Shown here: in pieces, positions 1-12,427 of the stretch
Position numbering within the stretch: the first letter of the stretch is position 1
How the letters are laid out: every line of letters starts with the position of its first letter
Source: Zygnema cylindricum
Taxonomy: Eukaryota > Streptophyta > Zygnematophyceae > Zygnematales > Zygnemataceae
NCBI GenBank assembly: GCA_037447655.1
Contig: JBBHKE010000077.1
Coordinates: 126,001-186,000, forward strand
Length of the DNA stretch: 60,000 nt
Direction: 5' to 3'
Notes under the pieces: generated by a model
The model's input: the letters and a program-made list of their open reading frames with translations, nothing else
The model's database searches: none
What the model was told of the DNA's origin: nothing
Translations under genes and position numbers: made by a program

Positions 1-120
1 ACACGATGGACGCCCCACTTGTCCACTCACTATCCCCCAAAACATTTTTCGCATAGAGCTCCTGTCCTCATACTTTCCCAGTATATAAAGCCAGTTCCAT
101 TAAAGCTGGGTACCCTAGAG
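1..120 (-). pseudogene. copia family A gag, N-terminal part, running off the left edge
   Basis: Read on the minus strand, this stretch encodes residues like FNGTGFIYWESM and GALCEK. They align with the gag N-terminus of the two longer family-A copies (FNGSRFIYWEAMMMGALCEK at 42.9 kb and its counterpart at 51.1 kb). It follows directly on the primer site and LTR at 121-1203, so it is the 5' end of an element lying mostly outside the window. About 85 bases into the visible part the frame breaks: one base is missing relative to the other copies and a TAG follows. Gag is the structural particle protein. Homology is sure. The copy is dead at this point unless the shift is a sequencing error. Confidence 0.75.
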
Positions 121-135
121 GGTGGGCTCATAACT
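121..135 (-). promoter_or_regulatory. primer binding site of the left-edge copia element (half-tRNA type, degraded)
   Basis: The minus strand reads AGTTATGAGCCCACC directly after the LTR end TTGCA. It differs at two positions (both G to A) from GGTTATGGGCCCACC in the two long family-A copies. The intact form is complementary to the anticodon-arm region of plant initiator tRNA-Met. Confidence 0.7.
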
Positions 136-1203
136 TGCAACTCTGAGACCTCGATAGGTCCTTAGAAAACGGCAGCTTGCCAAAAGCTTCTAGGATAACC
201 CTGACCCCTCTGTGTTTGAGCAAGAATAACTGCCACCCAAGCAGACAAAAACTCTTACCGCCTTCACCTTTCTAAAGGCAAGATTCCCTTGAGTTGACAA
301 CAAAAAAAATCTCTGATTTTGCTCCTCTGAGCAGTAAGTTATGGAGGGGCAAAGTTGACCTTTTGTATAGAAGCTCTCTTAGAGAGGGGGTCCTATCTAC
401 CAAATTTCCTAAGTCCTATCTCTCTTTAAAACTCTATCTATTGACATACGACACCAATCATATTATTGTGTTGTACAAAAAGGTACAGGTGTAGGTGTAC
501 TTTCTGTACGGACATTGTACGACATGGCTAAAAAGTCGACACATGTCATATCCGGATTTGTTTCCGTAATCGGTAGAGATGCCAAAATCCAATGTCATGG
601 TGCCATGTGTTATCCGATGTGGCGATGACCACAAACCGCCAAAATCCTTTTCCGCGATCTCGACATTTATTCCGGCTGTCTGATTAAATGCAGATTCAAT
701 CATAGCCGTCATAATTAAATGCGCGGTATTCGTTTTGCTATCGAAACAAATGCGCCGTACTTGTTTCTTATTCGTAGCCTAATCCGTATTTTATATAAGT
801 GATTCTATGTATCCAGTAAATAGTTACTGTTAAATGAATTAGTCGACGTGGAAAAATTTATAGATTTATCAAACCATGTATATCCTATCACTAGTCTTAG
901 ACTAAACGGCTAAAGCAATTGGCTATCGGCAGTTTGACGGAAGGTGGGTTCCAGGATCAAATCGTGTTTCCGACAGGTACTCTTTTAGTAAATCAACTAA
1001 TCTACTACCCGTATATCAACTAATCTACTACTTGTAAATCTCCGGATAGCATAGGCAGCCATGGCTCTAGCTTCCTCTCCAACTTTCAGTGACTGCAACA
1101 AGTGTGGGAGTTGAAGAGAGGACATAGAGGCAGATTGCCTCGGCTTCTATTCTACATTATATTTTATACCTAGAAAATACTAAAAGAACCATCAATTTCT
1201 ACA
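136..1203 (-). repeat. LTR of copia family A (5' LTR of the left-edge element)
   Basis: Read on the minus strand, this 1,068-bp block starts TGTAGAAATTGATGG, runs through a conserved TATTTTCTAGG segment and ends TTGCA before the primer site. It aligns along its length with the LTRs at 47,231-48,248 and 50,075-51,082 but is clearly older. It keeps the GTAC-rich stretch (about 470-530) and the antisense tRNA-like module (about 885-985, here on the plus strand; GGATCAAATC resembles a B box). The next five bases on the right (TGCAC, 1204-1208) would be the target duplication; the partner lies outside the window. Confidence 0.85.
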
Positions 1204-1640
1204 TGCACGTCGTAGATTCCAGGTGCCTCCTGCCACGCTAAATGCAGGTCAGCCGAATATATCCTTGCACGCTCTGTTGACATCCATCGACATTCAAAGT
1301 TTGCCATGCGGCGCCTCCGGTATCCCTTTGGTGTTGCAACTTGTCAATCTGTGGCTCTTTTGGGGTTAGCCGCCAAACGAACCATTCCGGACTATTAGAG
1401 TTCACGCGGGTCGTCTGATCTAAATGTCTCTTTTGTTGGCGTCCGTTTGATATTGCGGTTGGTGGAATGTTCTATGTGCCGGTAACATTCCTCACATTCA
1501 TCTGCGCTAGTTTGCTTCATTTTGTTAAATGGTATTTCACGCATGACATGTTTATTGTGGTATAACACTCCATGTGTGTATCGGCATCTTCAATACAAAT
1601 GGCTAGCGATGGCGGTTAATGTTATTCTAACACTAAAATA
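1204..1640. other. no recognisable gene
   Basis: Mixed-composition DNA between the left LTR and the family-B LTR. No open frame or repeat match elsewhere in the window was recognised. A short direct repeat (GTAGTGAAGACGATGAGGATG, two units) lies at about 1640-1685, at or next to the end of the family-B LTR. Confidence 0.4.
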
Positions 1641-2520
1641 GGTAGTGAAGACGATGAGGATGCGGTAGTGAAGACGATGAGGATGGAGCTGTAGTCATCT
1701 CAGAAATAAAATAAGCAGGAAGCTTCCACAGAAAAGCGGTTGAAAACAACAACTTCAGCAGAATATAAAACCCAAATTAGGAACACAATCGCCCTACAAA
1801 TCTACCTCAATATAAATAACAACGAGAAGAACACACATAAAAAATTACATAGAATTCTGTTTTCAATTCTATGAGATATTAAATTAACAAAAACTTCATA
1901 GACAATTTTTGATGCAAAAGTGTTCTTAACTCCAAAATTGTCTATGTCCTACTTCAACACTTTGAAGCTAGTCAGCTGGACATATGGAGGCATACCAGCC
2001 GTTCGAGTAACTACTTGACACATCTAATACTGTGAGTATAAGTGAATACGCAAGGTATGTCAAAATCAAGCATACTACGCTAATTAACTAACCAACTAAA
2101 TGACAATTGTTTGTTTTACAAATATATACACTCATGGTAGAATTGTCATGAATCTAATCATGCTTCGTCAACATTTGTCGATGTTTATTGTCTAGCGTTC
2201 ATCCAATAATTTTGGCAGCTTCGTCAACATTTGTCGGCGTCCATTATTCTCCGTTCATCCAATAAATTCGGCATCATAGATGTGCCTCCACATGTCCCTT
2301 TGGTCCTGCTGAATATCCATACTCCCACAAAGGATGTTCCGGAGCGTATGCATCAACGTGATGACGCTTGTCCACAAAGTGAATGTTATAGTGAACTCCC
2401 ATCGTCACTCTTACACTAATTTAGGTTCATACTGAACCAGACTTCCCAGATTATTCTAAGTATTCAAACTCTCTCGATCACACCCAAAGCATAGAGGGGA
2501 AAAAAGATTTCAGAACAACA
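1640..2520 (-). repeat. 3' LTR of copia family B
   Basis: On the minus strand the LTR begins TGTTGTTCTGAAATC at 2520, right after the purine tract TTTAGGGGAG (2530-2521). It aligns with 7843-8526, e.g. both contain GTGTTCTTAACTCCAAAATTG and the CTACTTGACACA...TACTCAAGGTATGTC-like region. The low-coordinate end is uncertain. A piece matching 1655-1815 occurs in inverted orientation at 7310-7500, just before a gag fragment, which places the LTR end near 1640. It lies on the 3' side of the family-B pol remnants, as expected. Confidence 0.7.
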
Positions 2521-2589
2521 CTCCCCTAAAGCTTTATACTCTACTAGCCACTTAAACCACATGCCTCTTTGCAGAATTATAATTTAGGT

Positions 2590-5500
2590 GAGGCTAGGGT
2601 TTAGTCATCATGTCAGCAATCATCTGCTCATCTGGTAAATAAATGAGTTTCAGAACTTCTCCCATTACCCTTTCTCTCACAAAATGCAGCTTAATGTTAA
2701 TGTGTTTCCTATTAAATTGATGGTTCGGGTTAGATATAATGGCAATAGCAGCCTAATTCGCAAACCACACTATCTTATGTCCATTGCATAAAAAGAATCT
2801 CTTGAATTAGAGAATTTACCCAAAGTAACTCTTTCATAGTTGAGCTACCTACCATGTTCTCACCTTAACTGCCTACCATGTACTTATCCTCCAGACTGCA
2901 TAAAAAAAAGCTCTTGAAAGAGAGAATTTACCCAAAGTAACTCCTTCATAGTTGAGCTACCTACCATGTTCTCATCTTAACTGCCTACCATGTACTCATC
3001 CTCCATGGTTGACAAGGCTGTCACCTTCTGAAGTTTACAGCTACAGCAGCATGTCCCACTTCTAATATTCAAAATATATTCGGTGGTAAAGTGTCGGCTT
3101 GGCATATCTCTATAGCTGGCATCACTCCATATTTGCATTCTCACTTCCTCTCCACAGAAATAACTTTAAGGTTTCGAGTTCCTGCAAGATACCGAAGAAC
3201 TCACTTGGTTGCCGCTCAATCAGCTAACTTTGGATTTTGGAGACTTCGGCTCATTGCTCCAACACCTGCTGTTATATTCGGTCGGGTATAGTTCATAAAA
3301 TAGATGAGGCAACGCAATATCCGATCAGGTACAGTTCATGAAATAGATTAGGCACTGACAATCTGCCTGTAAGGAATGATTGACATATATTTTGTCTCCT
3401 CTGACTCGAAAGAGTCATCAATCACCACTCCACCATATGTTTTCTTCCCCTATATTTTCTGTCTAAATTCTATAGGTTTTGCACTCTCCTTTGCATTTGA
3501 CATGTTGAATCTCTCGAGCATGTTTCCAATTGCCTCCCTCTGAGTCACGTAAATCAATTTCTATTTTGTATCTGTTTTTTACGTGAATTCCCAAATATTA
3601 ATTAGCCTTCCCTAAATGTTTTATTTCAAACTTGGAATTCAGAGTTGATTTAATTTTATTTATTAAATTGATGGATTTGCTTAGCAGCAACAAATCATCC
3701 ACATACACAGTAATATATATGACTCCATCTTCCCCTTCCATGACATAAACAAACTGATCTGAAGTAATTCAGGTAAAACGAAGGTTTCTTAGAAACTCAT
3801 CCAGTTTCAGTTTCTATTGCTTTAGAGCCTATTTCAGTCTATATACAGATTTCAACAGTTTATAGACCAGATTTTCTTTCCCTTTCTCTGCATATCTCTC
3901 CGGCAGTTTCATGTAAATGACTTCCTCTAAATCGCCATGCACAAAAGCGGTCTTAACATCCATCTGATGCAGTTCCATATCCTCTATTGTTGCTAGAGAT
4001 AAAAGAATTCTAATAGTGGGAAATCGAACTACAGGTGAGAAAAATTATTTATAGTCAATACCATATTTTTGGCTATATCCCTTAGCAACCAGTCTAGCTT
4101 TATACCTTTCAATGGTATTATCAGGTTTTAATATCACTTTGAAGACTCACTTACACCCAGTCGCTTTTTAATCTTGTGGAAGTTCCAAATGCTCCCATGT
4201 TTAGGCCTCCATAATAGATTTTATCTCATTATTCGCAGCAAAAATCCACTGATCCTTCTCGGGAACGAAAAACGCCACTTGAGAGGTAAGAGGCTCTCAT
4301 GTGCTTGCGGAATAACACTCTTGACTCGTTCACCTCTCAGTCGGATGCTTTGTCTTCTTTCCCTTGGAAAATCCGAGGCAGGAATTGTTGGAGCTTGGTT
4401 TCGTGGAGGGGGGGGAGGAGGAGGAGGAGGGGGTGGAGGAGGAGGTGGAGCACCAGCTTTAAGAGCAAGAGGATATGACGGACCAAAAACATTTGGCTGT
4501 CAAGAAGTAGAGGAAGAGGAGGGAGCTGCCGTTTGCTTGAAGGGAATATTATGAAGGATAATATATTCTTGCAGTTTTTTTGCCTTTTTTGCCTCATTCA
4601 AGCTAAAAACATTGACAGATTAACTCTTTTCCTTCATCTGCATATTCCTAGCAGCCTGAATGTAAAATTTTGGATTTTACACTTTATATCCTACAGACTC
4701 ATTAGCATAACCCAAATAGATGTCGGGTAAAGATTTTGGGTCGAGCTTCCAATTTGGAAGATTATCCAACATAAAACATTTATACCCAAAAACACTTTAC
4801 TGATTGACAATCAGCTTTCTTCCTGTCCAAAAAAAAATTATCCTTTACAAATCTGGTTTCTATTTTATTTCGAAGTAGGAAGCACACTGAAAAGCCTCCC
4901 CTCAAAATTTTGAATCTACACCTTTATCCATTAGCATGGATTTAGCGTTTTATGTCAAAGTCTTATTGAGTCTTTCAGCAACACCATTTTGTTCCTGAGT
5001 ATACGGAACACTAAAATCATGTGAGATGCCATTTTCTTTCAAATAATCAGCAAAGGCATTAAATACATACTCTCCACCATTGTCAAAGCGTAAAGCAAGG
5101 ATCGATTTTCCGTGTAATTTTTCCTTGTAGATGCGGTAATGCTTGAAACGTGTGAAGAATTCGCTCTTCTCTTTCATGAAAAACAGTCGGCTAAAACGTG
5201 AGTAGTCATCAGTGAAGATGACACGTATTTGCTGCCACCAAAGGAAGTAACTTTGGCTGGTCCCCATACATCCGAGTGAGTGAGGCCAAGAAGATTCTTT
5301 GCCCGGTGATTTGAAATATGAGGTAAGCAAAGCTTACGAAGCTTCCGAGAGCAGAATCATCACAAACATGGGACTCTTTTCAACCAAGCTGATTACCTTC
5401 TATCATGTTAACCTTAACCATATTTTTTATCCAGTCATTATGCACATGCCAAAGTCTTTTATACCACAAAACATTCTCACAATGGACACTAGAGTACACA

Positions 5501-5860
5501 AAATCATCTTTATTAACCAGGTCCATCCGATACAACATGTTTTGGCCTTTAGTTTCCTCTAACGCTATTCTCCCATATTTGCTTACTTTCTATTTGCTTT
5601 TGCTCTGCAGAACATCAAATCCTTTAATTTCTGCACCTAAGGTAGAAAACAAGTTTTAAAAAAAAATGGTACATATAAGACATCATGCAAAGTTTTTTAT
5701 ACAGCTTGCCATCTATCTCAGAATTTAGATTTATGCTACTTTTATCATTTGCCTCCACTGTAGCACCACAAGCATAAAACATATGACGAGTAAGAATATG
5801 TGTAATATCTTTGGAATAGGATTTGTTCCAACAGTTGAAAAAAAGTAAGTGAAATTTCAC
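2590..5860 (-). pseudogene. copia family B pol remnant (integrase, reverse transcriptase, RNase H)
   Basis: Heavily mutated Ty1/copia polyprotein read leftwards. Integrase core is at about 5300-4950, with HSDVWGPAKV, then after a frameshift FTDDYSRFSR, RFDNGGEYV and QNGVAERLNKTL, so the D-D-E residues remain visible. A linker follows; its GGA/GGG run at 4408-4453 reads as a polyproline stretch. Reverse transcriptase is at about 4180-3450, with QMDVKTAFVHGDLEE and YVDDLLLLS (the YVDD active site) between stops. RNase H remains are at about 3400-2600, where a segment of about 115 bp is tandemly duplicated (2764-2880 and 2887-3003). Many stops and shifts make it non-functional. It differs clearly from family A, so it is a separate copia lineage. 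Confidence 0.8.
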
Positions 5861-5864
5861 TTAT

Positions 5865-6710
5865 CTAATTTAGTTAGACTCTAGAGAGAGAGAGCGAGGA
5901 TCAGAGAAAACCATGGCTGTCTCCTTGGTCAAAAGGTGGCAGACTGGAATAGGGGACACTTTACCAAAAAAATGACCTTAACCGGATTTGATCCTAGGTT
6001 CTTCATCGACCAGATATAGCTCACGGCCCTATCTATTAAGTCGACGAATAATCAATACACATGGCGGGTTTCATAATTATATAAACATTTACTTTACAGC
6101 CAACGGAACAAATTGACGAAAAGGCGCATGTGAAACGAACGCGAATCCAAACCATGTAAATATATTTGATCGAGGACCGTCCTTGCAAGCGCCACCCTGG
6201 AATAAAATTTTGGCGGATTTTGGAGATAATGTCACAGGATGCCCCGTGGCGCCACATTATTGGACATTGGAGGAGATAGGAGGATGAACCATGGCTCCAG
6301 ATCTGACAACGTCACCTTGAAAGCCATGTCGTACAATGGTCATACAAGAAGTACATCGGCCACTGTACCTTCTTGTACTATACAGTGTTTTTATTGGTCT
6401 AGGGTTTAGTACAAGGTAGTTGTGTGTAGGCAGACCATGACTAAGTGAAATTTAGCTATCTTTCTTGAGAGTGTTTGTAACTAAAAATGTCATCTTTGAC
6501 CAGCCATAATTTACTACTCAGGGGAGCAAATTCATGATTCTTTTTGCATTCGGCTCAAGGGAGTCGCGCCCTCAGTGGGGTGAGGGTGGTCAGAATATTT
6601 GTGTGCCTAGATGGCACTTATTCAATGGGAAAGTGGAAGGGGCAAATATTATCATATAGGCTTTACATAGGTTGCATACTTTGTGGGCCAATAGAGGCCA
6701 CAGATTTTCA
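5865..6710 (+). repeat. family A LTR inserted in the family B element
   Basis: Plus-strand family-A LTR lacking about the first 120 bp. It shares the GAGAGAGAGAGCGA...CCATGGCTG block, the tRNA-like module (antisense, about 5965-6055; B-box-like GGATCAAATCC on the minus strand) and the GTAC cluster (about 6325-6385). Its end, AGAGGCCACAGATTTTCA, corresponds to ATGGAGGACACAGAATTGCA. No primer site follows, so this is a solo LTR or fragment. It separates the family-B gag/protease (6711-7300) from the integrase (below 5860). Confidence 0.75.
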
Positions 6711-7300
6711 CGATCAGATATGTGACAAACTGCCGGAGTCCATAACCCAATTGAGATCTTTCTTCCTCTCCATCATCTCGGAAAAAACAAAGAAGTCGTT
6801 GTCATCAATTTTAGGAAAAGTGACAACCTCTGATTTTTCTTTCTCCATCTCCTTCACCAATTCCATTTTTTCCATAGAAAAGACTGCAGTTTTGATCACA
6901 GGTCTTGGTGTAAATGGAGCTTTTTTTACTCTTCATCGCTTTTGACACGAACTTGTTTCACACGCTTTTATATACCAATGACATATTCTGAACAAATGAC
7001 CGTTATTATAGCAATAAACACATCTGTTATACTACTAAAAAAAATGATTTCCCTTAGATCTGTTATCCTTCTCAAATTGAACATAGTATGCTACTGTTGG
7101 CTTTCCAAAATTTTATGCCACTTAAGTAGCTTCTTCCTCTAAAACATACTCTATTGTTGTAGCTACATTCTAGATAGACTTTTCTAGCTTTTTCACTTCA
7201 TCTGAGGCTCCTTTATACTCATTAGGAAGCCCTCTTATCAAAACCATAACCTGATGGTATGAAGGAAAATACCCTCTTGAGCTTGCATTCTCTGATATCA
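6711..7300 (-). pseudogene. copia family B gag C-terminus and protease start
   Basis: The minus strand encodes ERKKDLNWVMDSGSLSHI just before the inserted LTR. WVMDSGSxSH is the copia aspartic-protease start (family A has WIIDSGASMHM). Upstream, at about 7030-6950, a degenerate zinc knuckle is visible (CYNNGHL...C), so this is the nucleocapsid part of gag. Frames are broken repeatedly. It belongs with the pol remnant on the other side of the LTR insertion. Confidence 0.65.
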
Positions 7301-7309
7301 AAATTCAGA

Positions 7310-7843
7310 ACTTATTGCAATACTTTATAATGCTTCGGCTTGTATATTTAGTAGATTTGTAGGGCTATTGTGTCCCTACTTTAGGTTTTATATTTTGTTG
7401 AAGTTGTTGTTTTCAACCAATTTTTTGTGGAAGCTTCTCGTTTGTTTTATTTATGAGATGACAACAGCTGCATGAGATGACAACAGCGACATCTTTACCG
7501 TCTTCAATAATAGTTGTTGTTTGAAAACAACATGTCATGGGCCCACGTTCACGAATTCCAGTTTTTGATAAGCGTTAACACCTCTATTGGGCGGATATTG
7601 TCAATTCCTGTTTTGTACAAGTGAAACTTTTTGATATTAACGATAAATCTATGGCAAAAACTGATGCGATGAGCACGCTCTGCATTTGATTAAATTAATG
7701 ATCTCGAATTAGGTTAAGAAGAATGAGCACGCTCTGCATTTGATTAATTTAATGATTTTTAAAGAGCTGCATGTGACCTACATTTAGGCTACCAAAGCAT
7801 CAAAAATTTGGGATGCATTGAAAAAGACATATAGTAGGGCTAA
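7310..7843 (+). pseudogene. rightward copia fragment: LTR 3' end and gag start
   Basis: Positions 7310-7500 read on the plus strand match the minus-strand 3' end of the family-B LTR at 1655-1815 (TTGAAGTTGTTGTTTTCAACC, then GTGGAAGCTTC). They continue into ATGACAACAGCGACATC, a plausible gag start. Near the right end the plus strand encodes KIWDALKKTYSRANA, the UBN2-type gag motif. This small piece is therefore in the opposite orientation to the elements on both sides and abuts the LTR starting at 7843. It looks like an independent insertion remnant or a local inversion. Confidence 0.6.
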
Positions 7844-8526
7844 TGCATAGCATGAACACACATACAAAATTACACAGAATTTTGTTCACATATCTGTGAG
7901 ATGTTTACAGATAAATTTATCAAAAACAACATAGATAGTTTTAGATGCAAGAGTGTTCTTAACTCCAAAATTGTCCAAGTCCTACTAATTTACTCTGAAG
8001 TTATTCTGCTGCAAGTATGAAGGCATACTAGTCGTATGATAAACTACTTGACACAGCTAATACTTTGAGTATACCTAAATACTCAAGGTATGTCACAATC
8101 AAGCTTACTACATTAGTTAGCTAATCAACTAAATGACAAACGTCCATTTTACAAATATATACAGTGACATAAAATACATACTTTAACGTAGAATCATCAT
8201 GAATCTAGTCATGCTTGGTCAATATTTATCGGCGTCCTCTGTCCGCCGTTCATCCAATGAATTTGATACCGTAGATGTGCCTTCACATGTCCCTTTGGTC
8301 CTCTTTAATATTCATACTTCCACAGAGGATATTCCGTAGGTTATGCCCTAAGGCAAATATGCGTGTCCACGGAGTGTCCACGGAGTGAAGGTTACAGTGA
8401 ACTCCCATCGTCACTGTAACACTTATTCAAGTTCATATTGAATCAGACTTCTCAGATGATTCTAAGTCCTGATACTCTCTCCCTCACACCTGAGGCATAT
8501 AGAGGACTAAATCTTTCAAAACAACA
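7843..8526 (-). repeat. copia family B LTR (second copy)
   Basis: Begins on the minus strand TGTTGTTTTGAAAGATT at 8526 and aligns with the LTR at 1640-2520 for about 680 bp. Its 3' part is replaced by the rightward fragment at 7310-7843. It could be the 5' LTR of the element whose 3' LTR is at 1640-2520. Confidence 0.65.
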
Positions 8527-8819
8527 ATTACTATGGACACTATAGGACGAGGGCTAAAATATGGGCAAGCCACTCTTTTTTGTTAGAGACCGCCTTACTT
8601 TTCTCTATATATTTTCCTTAGTTTGTCACTCTGGCTGCCAAAGAGGCAGCAACGGCTCTCTCTCTCTCTCTCTTATGCCCCTACGTATGGTAAGTAAGCG
8701 AACCTTTAGCAATGGAGGAGAGAAAAAGACCAAGATAAAAATTACCCTTTTCAACATTCGCCTTAATTTTTATCTTCATTTCTCCTTAAGACCACAACCT
8801 CTTCTAAAAAAAAAAAATT
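8527..8819. other. unassigned insert with CT repeat and local hairpin
   Basis: No homology recognised. A (CT) microsatellite lies at about 8658-8675, and GATAAAAATTACC...TTAATTTTTATC can fold back on itself (8733-8775). Open frames here are short and lack known motifs. Confidence 0.35.
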
Positions 8820-11655
8820 GGGAGATGGGACAAACTTAGTCATCATGTGTGCAAGCATTTTCCTATCTGGTCTATAAACAAGTTTGATAATTTTGTTTTC
8901 CAACTTTTCCTTTACAAAGCTAAGTTTGATATACATGTGTTTAGCCTTAAAATGGTGTTAAGGATTGAAAGCAATTGCTATTGGTGCCTGATTATCACAA
9001 ATGATATTTTGCACTCCATTTTTTATAAATATATATTTTTGCATTAAAGACTTCACCCACATTAACTCTTTCACAGTTGCACAGGAGGCCGTGTACTCAA
9101 CCTCCATTGTGGACGGAGCAACAACCATCTGTTGCTTGCTGCTCTAACAACAAGCACCAAAACCAATTTGCAACACATAACACGTCCCCATAATTGGCAT
9201 CACTCCAAATAGTGATGTTAGTATTATCTACGCCCAAATTCAACCATAATTCCCTTAATCCCACAAAATATCTCATCACCCTCTTAAATGCATCCTACTT
9301 GTTTTTCTTTGGGATTTTTCATACTAATACTGAAGACTCCTACGGGAGCTGCAATGTTTGGTCGGGTACAATTCATAAAATAGATCAGAATTTCTACAAT
9401 ATGTCTGTATAGAATATTATGCATAAATTCTATTTTTCTAAACTAATCTGATCATCTTGGACTATGACTCTTCTCGTAGCATTTCTTTCACTAAACTTTC
9501 TTTAGCTCTATACGTGTGGTACATCTATTTCCTTTGTCCATTTAAAATTTTTGAGCATATTACCTATTGTTTCCTTCTGAGTTAGTGTGATTATTTTTTT
9601 TTCTCTATCTCTTTCCATTTGTATTCGAAGGATGTATTTAGCCTCCATTAAATCCTTCATGTTATTTCTAATGCTTAAGCTTCTTTTTAGCTGATTTATT
9701 TTGTCAGTAGACTTTCTCAGAACTAGCACATCATCTAGATAGATTGCAATAAATATTACTCCATATTTGTCCTCAAAGAGGTAAATGCATTGATTTGAGG
9801 TGATTCGGATGTAACCCAAACCGGTAAGGAACCTGCCTAGTTTTATATTTCATTGTCTCGGAGCCTGCATAAGTCTATATAGAAACGTAATCAATCTACA
9901 CACCTTGTTTTCCTCCCCTTTCTCCACAAACCCCTTAGGTTTCATTGATATTTTCTTCTCTAGTTCACCATGGAGGAAAACGGTTTTTATATCCATTTGA
10001 TGGATCTCTATGTCTTCCGTTGCAACTAAGCTTACGAGAACTCTAAATGAGGGAAACCTCACTATTGAAGAAAATGCTTCCTCATAGTTAATTCCCTCAT
10101 ATTTAGAATATCCCTTTGCTACCAGCCTAGCCTTGTATTGTTCTATGGAGTTACCAGGGTTGAGTTTTAGTTTGAAAACCCATTAACATCCAATTTGTTT
10201 TCTATCAGGTCGGTAGTCTACTAGCTCCCAAGTATTGGCTTCCATAATTGACCTCATTTCCTCATTGATAGTTGTGGTCCATCTGTTTCTATCCAAGATG
10301 TTAATGGCTTCTAAGTATGTCTTTGGTTCCACAAGGTGAGACAGTTTTGTGAGTTTAGTGTTTGTTTGTTTTTCTTGGATTTGTTTGCTGCTTCTCTTTC
10401 TTTCTTCAAATTTCTGATGTCGTTATTGAAGGCATCCTCGGGATTCTTTTGGGTAGCTCTTCATCTCCCCTTACTTGTGACTCCAGTTCACCTTCAAATT
10501 CTGCCAAATACTCTTCGACCGTACAAATCTGGTTTTGTGCCAGTCCACTTTTCATATGGGGTTTATTCTTTATTTGTTGAAGTAAACATTCTATTTATGA
10601 TGAAGTTTGAATAATTTATAGCTTCTGCCGAGAACTACATATCTATTTTCTTATCACTTAACATACTCCTTGTCATATCATATAGAGTTATGTTTAACCT
10701 TTCTATTTAACCATTCTGCTACTCCATTTTGTTTTAGATTATAGGGGACAAATTTTGGATGATGGATCCTTTCTCTTTTTAAAAACTCTTTAAACTCATT
10801 TAAGGTGTTCTCTCCTCCATTATCACTCCTTACTTATTTTATTCGAGCCTCGTAGAGTTTTCACTCCATGCTTTATACTCTTTAAAACAATCTAAGACTT
10901 CGGATTTAGGTTTTAGAAAGTATTCCTTGGTGTATCTGGACCAATCATCAGTTATGGTCAACACATACTTTTTTCCCCCATGTGAAGGGTGTTTTAATGG
11001 TCTCCATACATGTGTGCACCAACTCTAATACCTTGTCTCTCCTAAAAGTGGCAACCTTTGGGAATGGGAGTTTGTGGATCTTTCCTTGTGCACATCCATC
11101 TAATATCTCAGAATCCCCGAATTCGTTCCTATCCACTACACCTTTTCTCTTCATTTCTCTTAATGTATCTAGATGCACATGGCCCAATCTTTTATGCCAC
11201 AACATGATATCACTTACAAATGAGTAGAGAACACTCTTCTTTTTATTACAAAGTACTATTGTGAACATCCTTTCACTGTCTTTTTCAGTTATGAAATAAA
11301 TATCATTTTCAAAGCTAGTTGTAAAGATTCCTTTCCTAGTTCTCGTGACAAAATCTTTATCATCTAAGACAATAGTAGAAATTAGATTTTTGCTAAGCTG
11401 AGGTACGTTGAAAACATCTGAAAGTGTGACAATTTACGCTTTTCCTTCAACTATAACCTTTAGATCCACTGATCCTACAAGACTTGTGGTCACAACTCTA
11501 CCATCTCAATATTCTATCTCAACAGTAGGAATCTTTCTCGTATTTGTAAACCACTTCGTATCTTTGTACATATCAATAAAATCTCCAGAATTGATGATCC
11601 ACCTTTCGTCCAGTGTTTCCCTTATACCTCCAAATGCAAATTTTTGTGGTATTGT
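8820..11655 (-). pseudogene. copia family A pol remnant (third copy)
   Basis: Leftward, degraded copy of the element present at 42.7 and 50 kb. In element order: protease start like WIINSG (about 11620), the LSDVFNVPQLSKNL region, and the integrase zinc region WHKRLGHVHLDTLREMK with CAQGKIHKLPFPK (11190-11050). Reverse transcriptase follows with QMDIKTVFLHGELEK (about 10000) and IYLDDVLVL (about 9735; YLDD instead of YVDD), then RNase H with LRELWLNLG and WSDANYGD (9250-9190). Many frameshifts and stops. Identity to copies 1 and 2 is obvious at protein level but lower than theirs to each other, so it is an older insertion. No family-A LTR is recognised at either end. Confidence 0.85.
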
Positions 11656-11883
11656 GGAAGGTACAAGGAAGATGTACCACTAATTTTGTACTTATTGGGG
11701 TAGAGGCGGGTACAGGTAGTCGCAAGAAATCGAGTTTCGGTTAACTTTTTTCGTAAACGCGTACCAAGTACACGGTAACAATTTAGGTGCGTGAAATGAC
11801 CTAGCCGGATTTTTGGGTGTGCGGATTTTGAAAAACAAAAAAATGTCGGATTCGGGAATCGGAAAGTTTGACTTTTGTGACCT
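11656..11883. other. unassigned spacer
   Basis: Short stretch between the broken copia protease and the first MITE. No motif recognised. Confidence 0.3.
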
Positions 11884-12427
11884 CTACACCGCGAATCATT
11901 ATTAGTTTCAAAGTCACTAATTTGGGTTCTTAAAATTTTGAATTTTTTCCTCAAATAGGATACATGATTTTCATTTTTCCTTGACGTTAATTAAGGTACT
12001 GTACAAAATAGTGTAAAGCCCGAAAATACAATAAAACATAAATAATGTGGTGCACGGTAGTTGTCAGACCGTACATAAATGTACTTTTTCAAGTGAAAAT
12101 TTACAAAAAATGAATTAAATCAGACGCGCACGCATAGGAACGTGCTTTAAAAAAACGGGATTAGTCTGACACGTAAATTAGTAAGGCATGTACGGATATT
12201 TTAAATTCACGACGGCGTACGATTTCTAATATTTTGTACGAATACATATATTAATGTTTATAATCGTACGGCATATATTCCATTTTTGCTGTTCCCAAAT
12301 TAGCATAAACGCCGAATTAAAATACACATTTTTTTTGAAAAAAATCAAATTCTTAATTAGCATCAATTACGGTAAATTTTATTCAACACTATTTAAAATT
12401 TGACACTAATAACGATTCGCGGTGTAG
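11884..12427. mobile_element. MITE, TA target site, family CACCGCG (copy 1)
   Basis: The terminal inverted repeats are CACCGCGAATCATTATTAG at the left and its near complement ending CGATTCGCGGTG at the right, each flanked by TA. The length is about 540 bp with no open frame. The interior (TTTGGGTTCTTAAAATTTT..., CATGATTTTC, GTCAAGG...) is the reverse complement of copy 3 at 14,198-14,750, so the two lie in opposite orientation. TA duplication and simple inverted ends fit a Tc1/mariner-type MITE. The transposase source is not in the window. Confidence 0.8.

Noticed and set aside
4174-4554. Apparent glycine-rich plus-strand protein
   Set aside because: The glycine run is the shadow of a GGA/GGG tract that reads as polyproline in the minus-strand copia linker.
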